Source: Algoriphagus machipongonensis
GTDB taxonomy: Bacteria > Bacteroidota > Bacteroidia > Cytophagales > Cyclobacteriaceae
Direction: 5' to 3'
NCBI RefSeq assembly: GCF_000166275.1
Contig: NZ_CM001023.1
Coordinates: forward strand, 1-64,000
Length of the DNA: 64,000 bases
A program made the position numbers and the translations under genes. Positions 8,321 through 16,648 of this stretch are shown piece after piece (the first letter of the stretch is position 1; every line of letters starts with the position of its first letter). Below the pieces are notes generated by a model, which made no database searches, was not told the DNA's origin, and worked only from the letters and a program-made list of their open reading frames with translations.

Positions 8321-8836
8321 TTATTTTTTCAAAATTTCTTTCCAGCCTTTCTCTTCAATTTGACTTGCAGATTTTTCTACTTTCTCTCGCAAGCTACTCT
8401 TGAACTCATCCATTTTTTTGCCTACTTCCTGATCAAAGGCCCCAACCATAGAGGCTGCTAAAATCCCAGCATTCTTGCCACCGTTTAAAGCGACTGTAGC
8501 AACAGGAATACCTGAAGGCATTTGTAATATAGATAAGATACTGTCCCATCCATCTATGGAATTTGAACTCAAAATCGGAACTCCTATTACAGGTAAACTG
8601 GTCAAAGAAGCAACCATCCCAGGTAAATGGGCAGCTCCACCCGCTCCAGCAACAATCACTTTAATCCCTCTTTCCCGAGCACTACCCGCATAATCTATCA
8701 TTCGCTGAGGAGTTCTATGTGCTGAAACCACTGTCAGTTCATAGCCTACACCAAGTTCTTCTAAAAATTGAGCCGCTTCCGCCATTATTGGCAAATCAGA
8801 CTGGCTTCCCATGATTATTCCTACAGATGGTTTCAT
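8321..8836 (-). CDS. purE: N5-carboxyaminoimidazole ribonucleotide mutase
   Basis: De novo purine synthesis: rearranges N5-CAIR, the product of PurK, to CAIR. The 171-residue protein has the full class I PurE pattern: GSQSDLP near 10-16, catalytic His40 in SAHRTP, and GAGGAAHLPGM followed by SLPVIGVP. The ATG shares one base with the purK stop (TAATG), so translation is coupled. purK-purE adjacency confirms the two-step bacterial route. Confidence 0.97.
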   Translation of the reverse strand: MKPSVGIIMGSQSDLPIMAEAAQFLEELGVGYELTVVSAHRTPQRMIDYAGSARERGIKVIVAGAGGAAHLPGMVASLTSLPVIGVPILSSNSIDGWDSILSILQMPSGIPVATVALNGGKNAGILAASMVGAFDQEVGKKMDEFKSSLREKVEKSASQIEEKGWKEILKK

Positions 8837-9978
8837 TAAATAGATTTTATTTTAATAATGCCTTTTACTTTCATCGCTTTTTCCTTCAGTTTGGTAATAT
8901 CATCATCCAGAACCGTAACATGCCCCATTTTCCGAAAAGGCTTAGTCAATTTTTTACCATACATATGAATGTATACGCCTTTTTCTGAAATCGCCACTTC
9001 CTGACCTTCGACTACAGCAGGTCCAGTAAAACCTTCCTCACCCAATAAATTGATCATGGCGGCAGGGCATCTTAAATCGGGATTCCCAAGTGGCCAATTC
9101 ATGACCGACCTTAAATGTTGCTCAAACTGCGAAGTAAAATTTGCTTCAATGGTATGATGCCCAGAATTGTGGGGTCTTGGCGCGATTTCATTTACTAAAA
9201 CCTCACCCTCTTTGGTCACAAACATTTCTACTGCTAAGATCCCAACCATTCCCAACTTCAAAATGACATCTTTGGCTATTTCCTTTGCCTTTTCCTCCAC
9301 ATCAGAAGCTATCTCTGCCGGGGCAAATAGAAACTCTACCAAATTTGCTGTAGGATGAAATGCACATTCTACAGCTGGATAAACTGTCAGGTCTCCCGCT
9401 TCATTTCTGGCTACGGTGACCGCAATTTCCTTCTCGAAGTCGATTAATTTTTCAAGTAAACCTGGAGCATCAAAAGCATTTTCTAGATCTTCCTCACTTT
9501 TGAGGATCTGAACTCCCCTACCATCATAGCCTTCTTTTCCTAATTTATTGACTGCAGGAAGGAATCCTTTATTGTGGATAACTTCTTCCTTATTTTCTGT
9601 CAAAATAAATTCTGCTGTAGGAATTCCCTGTTCCTTATAGAATTGCTTTTGCTCTCTTTTATCTTGAATAAGCTTTAAAATATCAGGTTGTGGATAAACC
9701 TTCTTCCCCTCTAGCTCCAATTTTTTAAGCGCCTCAGCATTAACACTTTCTATTTCAACAGTCAATACATCACAATTCTGTCCAAAAGCATAAACCGTGT
9801 CAAAATCCTTCAAGGAGCCTACCGTAAACTCTTGACATAAATCCTTACATGGGGCATTTGGATCGGGATCCAAAATGTGGATATCTTGATTGTAATTAAT
9901 TGCAGATTGAATAAGCATTCTGCCTAACTGTCCTCCACCGAGGACTCCTAATATGGGGGAATGTGATGTTGACTTCAT
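8836..9978 (-). CDS. purK: N5-carboxyaminoimidazole ribonucleotide synthase
   Basis: ATP-grasp enzyme that carboxylates aminoimidazole ribonucleotide using ATP and bicarbonate. The chosen start is ATG 9978 (MKSTSHSPILGV), which puts the glycine-rich GGGQLGRM loop near the N-terminus; a TTG 30 bases upstream only adds an atypical leader. Typical PurK segments follow: the ATP-grasp core with KLGKEGYDGRGVQ, EKEIAVTVARN, and NEIAPRPHNSGHHT with metal and AIR ligands. About 380 residues, the usual length. It precedes purE with a one-base overlap and lies 51 bases after the MutS-like gene on the same strand. Confidence 0.96.
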   Translation of the reverse strand: MKSTSHSPILGVLGGGQLGRMLIQSAINYNQDIHILDPDPNAPCKDLCQEFTVGSLKDFDTVYAFGQNCDVLTVEIESVNAEALKKLELEGKKVYPQPDILKLIQDKREQKQFYKEQGIPTAEFILTENKEEVIHNKGFLPAVNKLGKEGYDGRGVQILKSEEDLENAFDAPGLLEKLIDFEKEIAVTVARNEAGDLTVYPAVECAFHPTANLVEFLFAPAEIASDVEEKAKEIAKDVILKLGMVGILAVEMFVTKEGEVLVNEIAPRPHNSGHHTIEANFTSQFEQHLRSVMNWPLGNPDLRCPAAMINLLGEEGFTGPAVVEGQEVAISEKGVYIHMYGKKLTKPFRKMGHVTVLDDDITKLKEKAMKVKGIIKIKSI

Positions 9979-10029
9979 AGCAAAATTTGATGCACAAAAA
10001 TAGGACAATCTAAGCGAAGGAAAAACCTT

Positions 10030-11799
10030 TTAGGATTCTTGGAATCTGATGCCCATCAACTCCATTAATTTATGGGCATTAAAACTAGGGCATGGACCCG
10101 ATTTCAATTTGTAGTCAAAGTTGATAGTTTCATCCAAAACTTCGGAATGAAAACTTAGGTTTACCACACTAGAAAGTTTCTCTTCTAAATCAGCAAGCTC
10201 AATATCATGGGTACTCACTATCCCCAAACCTTGTGTCTTGGCCACTTGTTTTATTAAGGCTTCACTTCCCGCCACTCGATCCACGGTATTGGTTCCTTTT
10301 AATATTTCATCCAATAAAAAGAAAATCCGCTCATTTTTCTCCAGTCGCTCAATTAACTGATGGATTCTACTTAACTCTGCGTAAAAGGAACTCACACTCT
10401 CTCCGAGGTTATCGGTATTCCGCATACTGGTATAAAGGTTAAAATCCCCCATAACAAATTCCTTGGCAAATGGTCTTAAGCCGATATTAGCCATCACACA
10501 ATTGATTCCAACAGTCCGCATAAAAGTGGTTTTCCCACTCATATTTGCTCCGGTAAGCAAGACAAAGCGATTTTCTTCTCCAAGCTTAAAATCATTTGGC
10601 ACTGCTTTTTCGGGTAGGAGAAGAGGATGAGCCATCTCTTGGCCAGATATCATTGTCTCCTCTTTCCAAACTAATTCTCCCTTACTCCCTATTTCCTGTT
10701 CGAAGGCTCCCAACGAAATTAAAACTTCCCAATCCTCTAAAATCTGTGGAATTTCAGATAAATCCTCTCCATGCATATTTATCCAAGATTGGAGTTTGGA
10801 GACTATGAATAAATCTGTCCAAAAAAGAAGGTTAAAAGGAATATAGAGGAGATTGATCCTGTTATCAATCACATTCCCCAATCGATCAAGACTTCTGAAA
10901 AGCTTAGAAGCACTTCCTTCTTTGCTCAAAATTACTTTTTGCTTTTCCTGTAATAGAGGGGATACAAACTTCTTCTTTTCTATCTCGAAGAGCCAATTAG
11001 TAATAGCCTTTAACTGGTTTCTAGAAGGAAGCAATTCTGAGGCTGCTTTCAACTCTTTGAAAACTAATCCCAAGGGAATCATTCCTATCAATATCCAAAC
11101 TCCTATTATTGCCGAAGGTAATACTCCTATTCCCACAGCCACAAAAAGGCCTAAACCAAGGACAGGTCCTAAATAGGCAAGAATAGAAATGAATAATGGG
11201 GTAGTTTTTTTCTGTTTTAAAAAAGATTGCCAACCTGCTGTAGGCTTTTCATTAGTGTAGAAAGCTATACCTATACTCTCCATGGCTTTAAGAAAATCCT
11301 CATCTTCACTTAACTCATCACTCGCTTCTTGATATTGCTTGGCTTTAATCTGATCGAACTTAGCTTTCATCAAATCAGCCAACTTATCTTTTGCCCCTTG
11401 AGAAATGGTATGATTTAAAAGTTGAAATAAAGAGTGTTCTCCAAAAAGATCTAAATCGTTGGCAAAGGGATGAGTTTTTTCAAGGTATTCTGCTCCTGGG
11501 TCTATTCCATGAAGCTCTCGAAGTTTTCTCTTTGCTTCTAGCTCCTGTAATTTCTCTAAAGCTAAATAAATTGATTCCTGACTTTTAAGGTGGTTATACT
11601 TTTGTATTGAAATCACAAAAAAACCTGTAATTGCTATTAGGGGAAGTGCCCAAAATATTGTCTGGGAAAATGTCAACACAAAACAAATTACTATTCCTAT
11701 GAAAAGCATCAACCTAACTAAAGACAAACTACCTGCCTTTGATTTTATCTCACTTTTCTTTGCTGATATATTTTCAGTCCCAAAATCAAATCCTGCCAT
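10030..11799 (-). CDS. membrane-anchored MutS-family ATPase
   Basis: A 589-residue protein from ATG 11799 (MAGFDFGTEN; a TTG two codons earlier is less likely). The C-terminal third is the MutS ATPase domain: Walker A GANMSGKTTF at 417-426, MRNTDNLGESVSSF, Walker B FFLLDEIL at 493-500, and STHD near 529-532. The N-terminal part lacks the mismatch-recognition domain of MutS and instead has two hydrophobic pairs (about 28-65 and 202-248) around a cytoplasmic helical region. This architecture is known in Bacteroidota as an uncharacterised MutS-related protein. A role in classical mismatch repair is unlikely; the membrane-associated function is unknown. Confidence 0.88.
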   Translation of the reverse strand: MAGFDFGTENISAKKSEIKSKAGSLSLVRLMLFIGIVICFVLTFSQTIFWALPLIAITGFFVISIQKYNHLKSQESIYLALEKLQELEAKRKLRELHGIDPGAEYLEKTHPFANDLDLFGEHSLFQLLNHTISQGAKDKLADLMKAKFDQIKAKQYQEASDELSEDEDFLKAMESIGIAFYTNEKPTAGWQSFLKQKKTTPLFISILAYLGPVLGLGLFVAVGIGVLPSAIIGVWILIGMIPLGLVFKELKAASELLPSRNQLKAITNWLFEIEKKKFVSPLLQEKQKVILSKEGSASKLFRSLDRLGNVIDNRINLLYIPFNLLFWTDLFIVSKLQSWINMHGEDLSEIPQILEDWEVLISLGAFEQEIGSKGELVWKEETMISGQEMAHPLLLPEKAVPNDFKLGEENRFVLLTGANMSGKTTFMRTVGINCVMANIGLRPFAKEFVMGDFNLYTSMRNTDNLGESVSSFYAELSRIHQLIERLEKNERIFFLLDEILKGTNTVDRVAGSEALIKQVAKTQGLGIVSTHDIELADLEEKLSSVVNLSFHSEVLDETINFDYKLKSGPCPSFNAHKLMELMGIRFQES

Positions 11800-11913
11800 G
11801 CGCAAAGATAGCAGAAGCCCTCATGCCTTAAAACAAAAAAATCTGTCGAGCTTTGATATTGTCCATCATTGAAACAAAAAGAACTCGGTCAATTTTACTA
11901 AATTGATGAAATC

Positions 11914-12090
11914 ATGAAAAATTCAAAACCCAAAAAAAGCAAAAGCCCCAAAGAAGAAGTTCCAAATGAATGGGATTTGAGTCAGGGAATGGGGATTTTT
12001 CCGGAGGATGTTTCATTTACACAAAACATAGGCTGCGTGGGAGGAAAAGGCAAACCAAAAGATGAAAAACCCGCCAACAACAAAGAATAA
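11914..12090 (+). CDS. 58-residue conserved-looking small protein
   Basis: A short frame from ATG 11914 to TAA 12090. A lysine-rich start is followed by a less biased core, WDLSQGMGIFPEDVSFTQ then NIGCVGG, and a lysine-rich tail. The non-random core with Trp, Gly and a single Cys looks like a real small protein rather than chance. It stands alone between the MutS-like gene and a lipoprotein gene and has no membrane segment. Function unknown. Confidence 0.6.
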   Translation: MKNSKPKKSKSPKEEVPNEWDLSQGMGIFPEDVSFTQNIGCVGGKGKPKDEKPANNKE

Positions 12091-12189
12091 TCCCGATTAC
12101 TCCTTCATAAATTAGCTCCAGTAGTAAACTAGGCATGATTTTTAGAGTCTAACCAAATATCTATTTTTAATTCCAAACCTTATCCACAC

Positions 12190-13023
12190 ATGAAATACAC
12201 ACTTAAAAACGTTACATTTTTGATGCTGGCTATGCTTGCAGTCATTGGATTCTCCTGCAGTTCGGATGATAATGATAAGGATCCAGTAGAGGCGGATACA
12301 TCAATTGTTGTTGATGTGTCTGAAGTCAACCAAAAATTTGAAGACCTAGATAATTTAACCTTGGCAATTCTGGAAAATTCTGGTTTAGGAGCAAGAAAAA
12401 CCACTTCATTTTCCGGAGATTTTTGCGCTACAACAGAGTTTGACTACCAAGATGATCAAAAAACAATCATCGTTGATTTTGGAGATGGCTGCGTGAGTCC
12501 AAATGGCATTTCTAGAAAAGGTAAAATCAAGTTGGTTTATTCTGGCAGTTTATTGATTCCTGGAGCAACTATCGTCACCACTTTTGAAGGCTATGAAGTA
12601 AATGGCTATAAAGTAGAAGGAACAAGAACTTTGACGAATGTTGGCTTAAATATCATCACACAAACTGTCACGATAGCAGTTAAGGTAGAAAATGGAAAAA
12701 TCACCTGGCCTGATGGCGGAGTCGTATCAATCAATTCTGACCAGGAGAGAGTTATTGTTTTGGAAGATACTGGTTACGATGCTACAATCTCTGGCACTTT
12801 ATCTGGAACATCTAAAGATGGGAGTCCTTTTTCAGCCACCATTACTGACAATTTAAAAATCACTCAAAGTTGTGTTGAATCAGGAGTTTATAATCCAATC
12901 AGTGGCCTCATTGATTTTACCTATAAAAATGTAAAAATGACATTGGACTATGGTACTGGTGACTGTGATAAAAAAGCCACAGTAACTTACCCCGGAGGAG
13001 TGAAGGAAATCAACTTTGATTAA
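12190..13023 (+). CDS. hypothetical lipoprotein
   Basis: A 277-residue secreted lipoprotein. The N-terminus has a hydrophobic stretch (about 8-21) ending in a lipobox with Cys23 (GFSC), followed by SSDDNDKD, a typical surface-lipoprotein export-like acidic run in Bacteroidota. The mature part is beta-rich and acidic, with four later Cys residues that could pair. No family recognised. It ends 20 bases before a strong terminator hairpin. Confidence 0.8.
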   Translation: MKYTLKNVTFLMLAMLAVIGFSCSSDDNDKDPVEADTSIVVDVSEVNQKFEDLDNLTLAILENSGLGARKTTSFSGDFCATTEFDYQDDQKTIIVDFGDGCVSPNGISRKGKIKLVYSGSLLIPGATIVTTFEGYEVNGYKVEGTRTLTNVGLNIITQTVTIAVKVENGKITWPDGGVVSINSDQERVIVLEDTGYDATISGTLSGTSKDGSPFSATITDNLKITQSCVESGVYNPISGLIDFTYKNVKMTLDYGTGDCDKKATVTYPGGVKEINFD

Positions 13024-13042
13024 CTGATTCATACATTTTCTT

Positions 13043-13075
13043 AAAAACGGCTATCTTTCGAGATAGCCGTTTTTT
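13043..13075 (+). terminator. strong hairpin between the lipoprotein and deiodinase-like genes
   Basis: Near-perfect inverted repeat around cggctatctttcgagatagccg followed by six T. The next ATG begins at 13079, only a few bases after the T run. It therefore works as a terminator for the upstream lipoprotein gene and may also act as an attenuator or leader structure for the downstream gene. Confidence 0.85.
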
Positions 13076-13078
13076 GTT

Positions 13079-13756
13079 ATGGAAAAGAAAAATATTGAAG
13101 GATTCGATCATATCAGATACCAAAGACCTAGTGTTTCGAAGGAGGATTTATTAGTCAAATCAAAGGAATTTTTTGAAATGATGGATCAACGAAGGACTGT
13201 CCGTGAATTTGACAAAAAGGAGATTCCTGTAGAGGTATTAGAAAATATCATACAAACAGCTAGTACAGCCCCTTCAGGTGCTCATAAACAACCTTGGACC
13301 TTTTGCTTAATTTCTAATCCTGAAATCAAGAAAAAAATAAGACTCGCCGCCGAAGAAGAAGAGAAAGTGAGCTACGGAGGCAGGATGAGTGATACTTGGA
13401 AAGACGATCTCAAGCCTTTAGGTACCAATTGGGAAAAGCCATTTTTGGAGGAAGCTCCTTACTTAATTGTCGTATTCAAGCAGTCCTATGGAATGGAAAA
13501 TGGTAAAAAAGTGCAGCACTATTATGTCAACGAATCGGTAGGAATAGCTTGTGGATTTTTAATTGCAGCAATTCATGAAGCTGGTTTAGTAGCTGTGACT
13601 CACACTCCTAGCCCGATGAATTTTTTAAGCAAAATATTGGATCGCCCTTCTCATGAGAAACCCTATTTGCTGGTTCCTGTTGGATATCCAAAAGAGGAAA
13701 CTTATGTGCCGAATATCAGCAGAAAAGAACTGAGTGAAGTATTGATTAAATATTAA
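13079..13756 (+). CDS. nitroreductase-fold flavoprotein, iodotyrosine deiodinase-like
   Basis: A 225-residue FMN-dependent nitroreductase-superfamily protein. It matches the iodotyrosine deiodinase (IYD) branch along most of its length: RRTVREF at 38-44, APSGAHKQPWTF at 64-75, TNWEK at 116-120, and a C-terminal PVGYPKEETYVP. The three residues that hold the zwitterion of the substrate in human IYD (Glu157, Tyr161, Lys182) align here as Glu95, Tyr99 and Lys120 with the same spacing. Reductive dehalogenation of halotyrosines is therefore likely; bacterial IYDs of this type are known. The natural substrate in this organism is unknown. It is a single gene between two hairpins. Confidence 0.88.
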   Translation: MEKKNIEGFDHIRYQRPSVSKEDLLVKSKEFFEMMDQRRTVREFDKKEIPVEVLENIIQTASTAPSGAHKQPWTFCLISNPEIKKKIRLAAEEEEKVSYGGRMSDTWKDDLKPLGTNWEKPFLEEAPYLIVVFKQSYGMENGKKVQHYYVNESVGIACGFLIAAIHEAGLVAVTHTPSPMNFLSKILDRPSHEKPYLLVPVGYPKEETYVPNISRKELSEVLIKY

Positions 13757-13757
13757 A

Positions 13758-13797
13758 AAAGGCCTTCACAATAATATAGCTATCGGGAAGGCCTCTA
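13758..13797 (-). terminator. bidirectional terminator between convergent genes
   Basis: The arms aggccttc and gaaggcct flank a loop of about 19 bases. On the minus strand a six-T run follows, serving the mscS-like gene; on the plus strand it closes the deiodinase-like gene. Confidence 0.75.
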
Positions 13798-13825
13798 TTA
13801 ATCTAAAATCCTAAATACCTAGGAG

Positions 13826-14680
13826 TTAACTTGGGCTATCTGTTTTCTGAGGGATTTGATGAACCACTCTCTGAGGGAATGGAATCTCAATGCCATTTTT
13901 CTCAAACTCAGTGTTAATAGCTTCCATTCCCGCAAAATACATGGGCCACATATCGGCTGATTTTGCCCAGACTCTGACCACTATATCCAAAGAGCTATCT
14001 CCGAAATTATTTAAAGCCACAAATGGAGCTGGATCTTTTAATGCTCTTGGGTCATTCTCAAAAATATTTAAAATGATTTCTTTGGCTTGTTTGATGTTAG
14101 TGCCATAGGCTACCCCAACTTTTAATTCCGCTCTTCTAGTTTCCTGAGTACTCATGTTGATAATATCAGAATTAGCAAGATTACCATTTGGAATAATCAC
14201 TTCTTGATTATCAAAAGTCATCAAGTGAGTATATAACACCTGAACTCTATTAACAATACCTGTATGACCTTGAGCAACAACAACATGCCCAACTTTGAAT
14301 GGTTTAAATGCTAAAATCAAAAGCCCCCCTGCAAAATTGGAAAGAGACCCCTGAAGTGCTAAACCAATAGCCAAACCAGCGGCACCAAATACAGCTAAAA
14401 ACGAACTGCCCGGTACGCCTAAAATCATAAGCACACCAACGAACAGAATAAAGTATAAAAGGATCTTAGAAAAACTGTTTAGAAATTCATTTAGTGAAGG
14501 GGTGTCATCCCGTCTCTCTAAGGTTTTTGCAATCGTATTTAAGACTTTCTTAACAATAGCCCTACCTATAAAGTAAAAGATTAATGCGCCTAAAATTCTT
14601 AAAGCTACTTCTACAGCTAGGCTTATGCCTTCTGCATAAAGAGCGTCAGTGGTTTCTTGAGAGATTCCGAATTGTTCCAT
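13826..14680 (-). CDS. small-conductance mechanosensitive channel
   Basis: A 284-residue MscS-family channel that opens under membrane tension to release solutes on osmotic downshock. Three hydrophobic helices are visible: about 20-45, 65-86, and the pore-lining helix 89-118 (AVFGAAGLAIGLALQGSLSNF with the Gly/Ala packing typical of TM3). The soluble beta domain follows (VGHVVVAQGHTGIVNRVQVLYTHLMTFDNQEVIIPNG), then the alpha/beta cage. Length and order fit MscS. It lies just downstream of the polyketide cluster on the same strand with a 24-base gap, so it may be read together with it. Confidence 0.95.
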   Translation of the reverse strand: MEQFGISQETTDALYAEGISLAVEVALRILGALIFYFIGRAIVKKVLNTIAKTLERRDDTPSLNEFLNSFSKILLYFILFVGVLMILGVPGSSFLAVFGAAGLAIGLALQGSLSNFAGGLLILAFKPFKVGHVVVAQGHTGIVNRVQVLYTHLMTFDNQEVIIPNGNLANSDIINMSTQETRRAELKVGVAYGTNIKQAKEIILNIFENDPRALKDPAPFVALNNFGDSSLDIVVRVWAKSADMWPMYFAGMEAINTEFEKNGIEIPFPQRVVHQIPQKTDSPS

Positions 14681-14704
14681 AGTTGATAGTTTTTGGTTGA
14701 TTAT

Positions 14705-15412
14705 TTACTTAAATAAAATATTTACTTGCCAGCGAAAAGCCCAATGCCAGCTTATGTTAAACTTATCGATTCCTGCAGACCGAAGGATTCTTTCCCAGTC
14801 TGATTTAGAAAAACTCCTTAAAACAGATAATGATGCATCGTGTTGCACCATTTTAGACTTACTGAATACTCTTGTGAGAAATTTGATGCTATAAAATGCG
14901 AACCAATGCCTATGAAGGTCATTGATCACAATTCCAAGGCGGGATTTAGCTCTGAGAGATTCTAAAAGTCCGATTAATTCTCTATCAGTAAAATGATGTG
15001 TAAAGAGCGTGCAAGTAGAAATATCTACTTTTTCTTCGGAAAATTCTTCATTAAAAACATTCTGAACTCTCCAGGTGACTTTGGGTACGTCAGCTAATCT
15101 AACCCGTGCCAAGTCAATAATGTTCCTATTGGCATCGATTCCTATAAATTTAATTGCTTTTTTTTGATCTACTGCCCATTTCTGCATTACTTTAATCATA
15201 TCACCACCTCCACAGCCAATATCTGCTATAGTATAGGAGCTTTGTGGATGGCTTTTGAAAATCTTTGAAAGCCCATTGGTAGTCACATAATTTCCTCCAA
15301 GCCAACGATTTATCGTTTTGAGTTCTCGCAAGGTTTGGGTAAGTTCTTCCCCTGAGCAATCAAGGTCATCCATCAATTCTTTTTCCTCACTTCGCTTGGC
15401 AAATAGACTCAT
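14705..15412 (-). CDS. SAM-dependent methyltransferase of the type III PKS cluster
   Basis: A 235-residue class I methyltransferase. The SAM-binding motif I is IADIGCGGGD at 62-71, with an acidic residue closing strand 2 (FIGIDANRN) and the post-motif STCTLFTHHF. The gene overlaps the polyketide synthase stop by four bases (ATGA), implying coupled translation and action on the PKS product, probably O- or C-methylation of a resorcinol/phenol. The substrate is inferred from context only. Confidence 0.88.
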   Translation of the reverse strand: MSLFAKRSEEKELMDDLDCSGEELTQTLRELKTINRWLGGNYVTTNGLSKIFKSHPQSSYTIADIGCGGGDMIKVMQKWAVDQKKAIKFIGIDANRNIIDLARVRLADVPKVTWRVQNVFNEEFSEEKVDISTCTLFTHHFTDRELIGLLESLRAKSRLGIVINDLHRHWFAFYSIKFLTRVFSKSKMVQHDASLSVLRSFSKSDWERILRSAGIDKFNISWHWAFRWQVNILFK

Positions 15413-16488
15413 CTCTTATCCAATAATAGGGTTTCTAGGGTCAGTCCGGGACCAAATCCCATTGCCAAAATCTTACCCTGAATTTTAATGTCATTCATCA
15501 TTCTATGCAAAACAAAGAGAATAGTACTGGAAGACATATTTCCAAATTCAGATAACACCGCCAACGCATGTTCATTAGCTGAATCAGGCAGCTGGAAAGC
15601 TTCTTTGACCTTTTCCAATATTTGCTTGCCTCCTGGGTGAATGGCGAAATGTTTTAATGAGGATAAATGGTACCTGTTTTCGAATTTTTCCAATAATTGC
15701 TGAATCCCCTTATCAAGCAATGAGGGTATATACTTACTCAGACGCATTTCAAATCCAAAATCACCAATTCCCCAAGCCATATCAGATTCTCCTTCCCTAA
15801 TCACATTGCTTTGGTATCCTTGCAGCCTCATTCCTTGATCTGAATTCATTACTAAAGCTGCTGCTGCTCCATCGCCAAATAACGAGTTCGCAAGCACATT
15901 ATCCTCCGTATATTCTTTTTGAAAATGCAGGGTACAGAGTTCTACGGAAACCAAAAGCACCCTTGATTCGGGCTCTGCCAAAAGTATTTTGTCCGCCAAT
16001 TTTAAACCAGTAAAAGCTGCATAGCATCCCATAAAATGCACGCAATATCGTTCAACAGAATCATCTAAACCTAAACGCTCCATAAGTTGTAATTCTACTC
16101 CAGGAGCCATCATCCCAGTACAGGAGACCAAGATCAAATGGGTAACTTCCGATGTCTCAATTTTAGGTTTTGATAGGCATCTTCTGGCTGCAGCTTCACA
16201 TAAATCGACTGCAGTCTTGCTAAAGACATCCATTCTGGCTTTAGTCCCCGGAAAAGGTTCGAAATTCTTACTTTTCGGAAAAAAGGTGAATTCAGATGAA
16301 TCAGATTTTTCAAAATCATCCAATACACTATAACGTGAGTTTATCCCTGATTTGCGGTATAAAAAACTTAGCTTTCGAGATTCAACCTCATCTAATTGAT
16401 GAGCTTTTTGCATAAAGCCAGCTATGGTAGATTGCTCGATAGGCTCTCCTGGATTTGCCAGGCCAATACTCACGATACTGCTCGTCAT
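15409..16488 (-). CDS. type III polyketide synthase
   Basis: A 359-residue homodimeric chalcone/stilbene-synthase-type enzyme that extends a CoA-bound starter with malonyl-CoA and cyclises the chain. The catalytic triad is visible: Cys155 in FMGCYAAF, His284 in AIHPGG, and Asn317 in EFGNMSS. LFGDGAAAAL at 203-212 and the C-terminal GFGPGLT loop near 344-350 are also standard. Starter and chain length cannot be read from the sequence. It leads a two-gene operon with a methyltransferase and faces a UbiA gene across a 160-base divergent promoter region. Related bacterial systems (for example srsABC of Streptomyces griseus) make alkylresorcinols and quinones. Confidence 0.95.
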   Translation of the reverse strand: MTSSIVSIGLANPGEPIEQSTIAGFMQKAHQLDEVESRKLSFLYRKSGINSRYSVLDDFEKSDSSEFTFFPKSKNFEPFPGTKARMDVFSKTAVDLCEAAARRCLSKPKIETSEVTHLILVSCTGMMAPGVELQLMERLGLDDSVERYCVHFMGCYAAFTGLKLADKILLAEPESRVLLVSVELCTLHFQKEYTEDNVLANSLFGDGAAAALVMNSDQGMRLQGYQSNVIREGESDMAWGIGDFGFEMRLSKYIPSLLDKGIQQLLEKFENRYHLSSLKHFAIHPGGKQILEKVKEAFQLPDSANEHALAVLSEFGNMSSSTILFVLHRMMNDIKIQGKILAMGFGPGLTLETLLLDKR

Positions 16489-16648
16489 AAATTGATTTTT
16501 CTAAAAGTGATTAGTGATTCAACCTGAAAGACAATGCATTGTTTTTGCAAAATAATTTAATCTCTCAAGTTAACAGATTATATATCACTTAGAATAAAGT
16601 TAACTTGTATAGCCTCAAAAGAAAGGAATACTTATACCCATTTACGAA

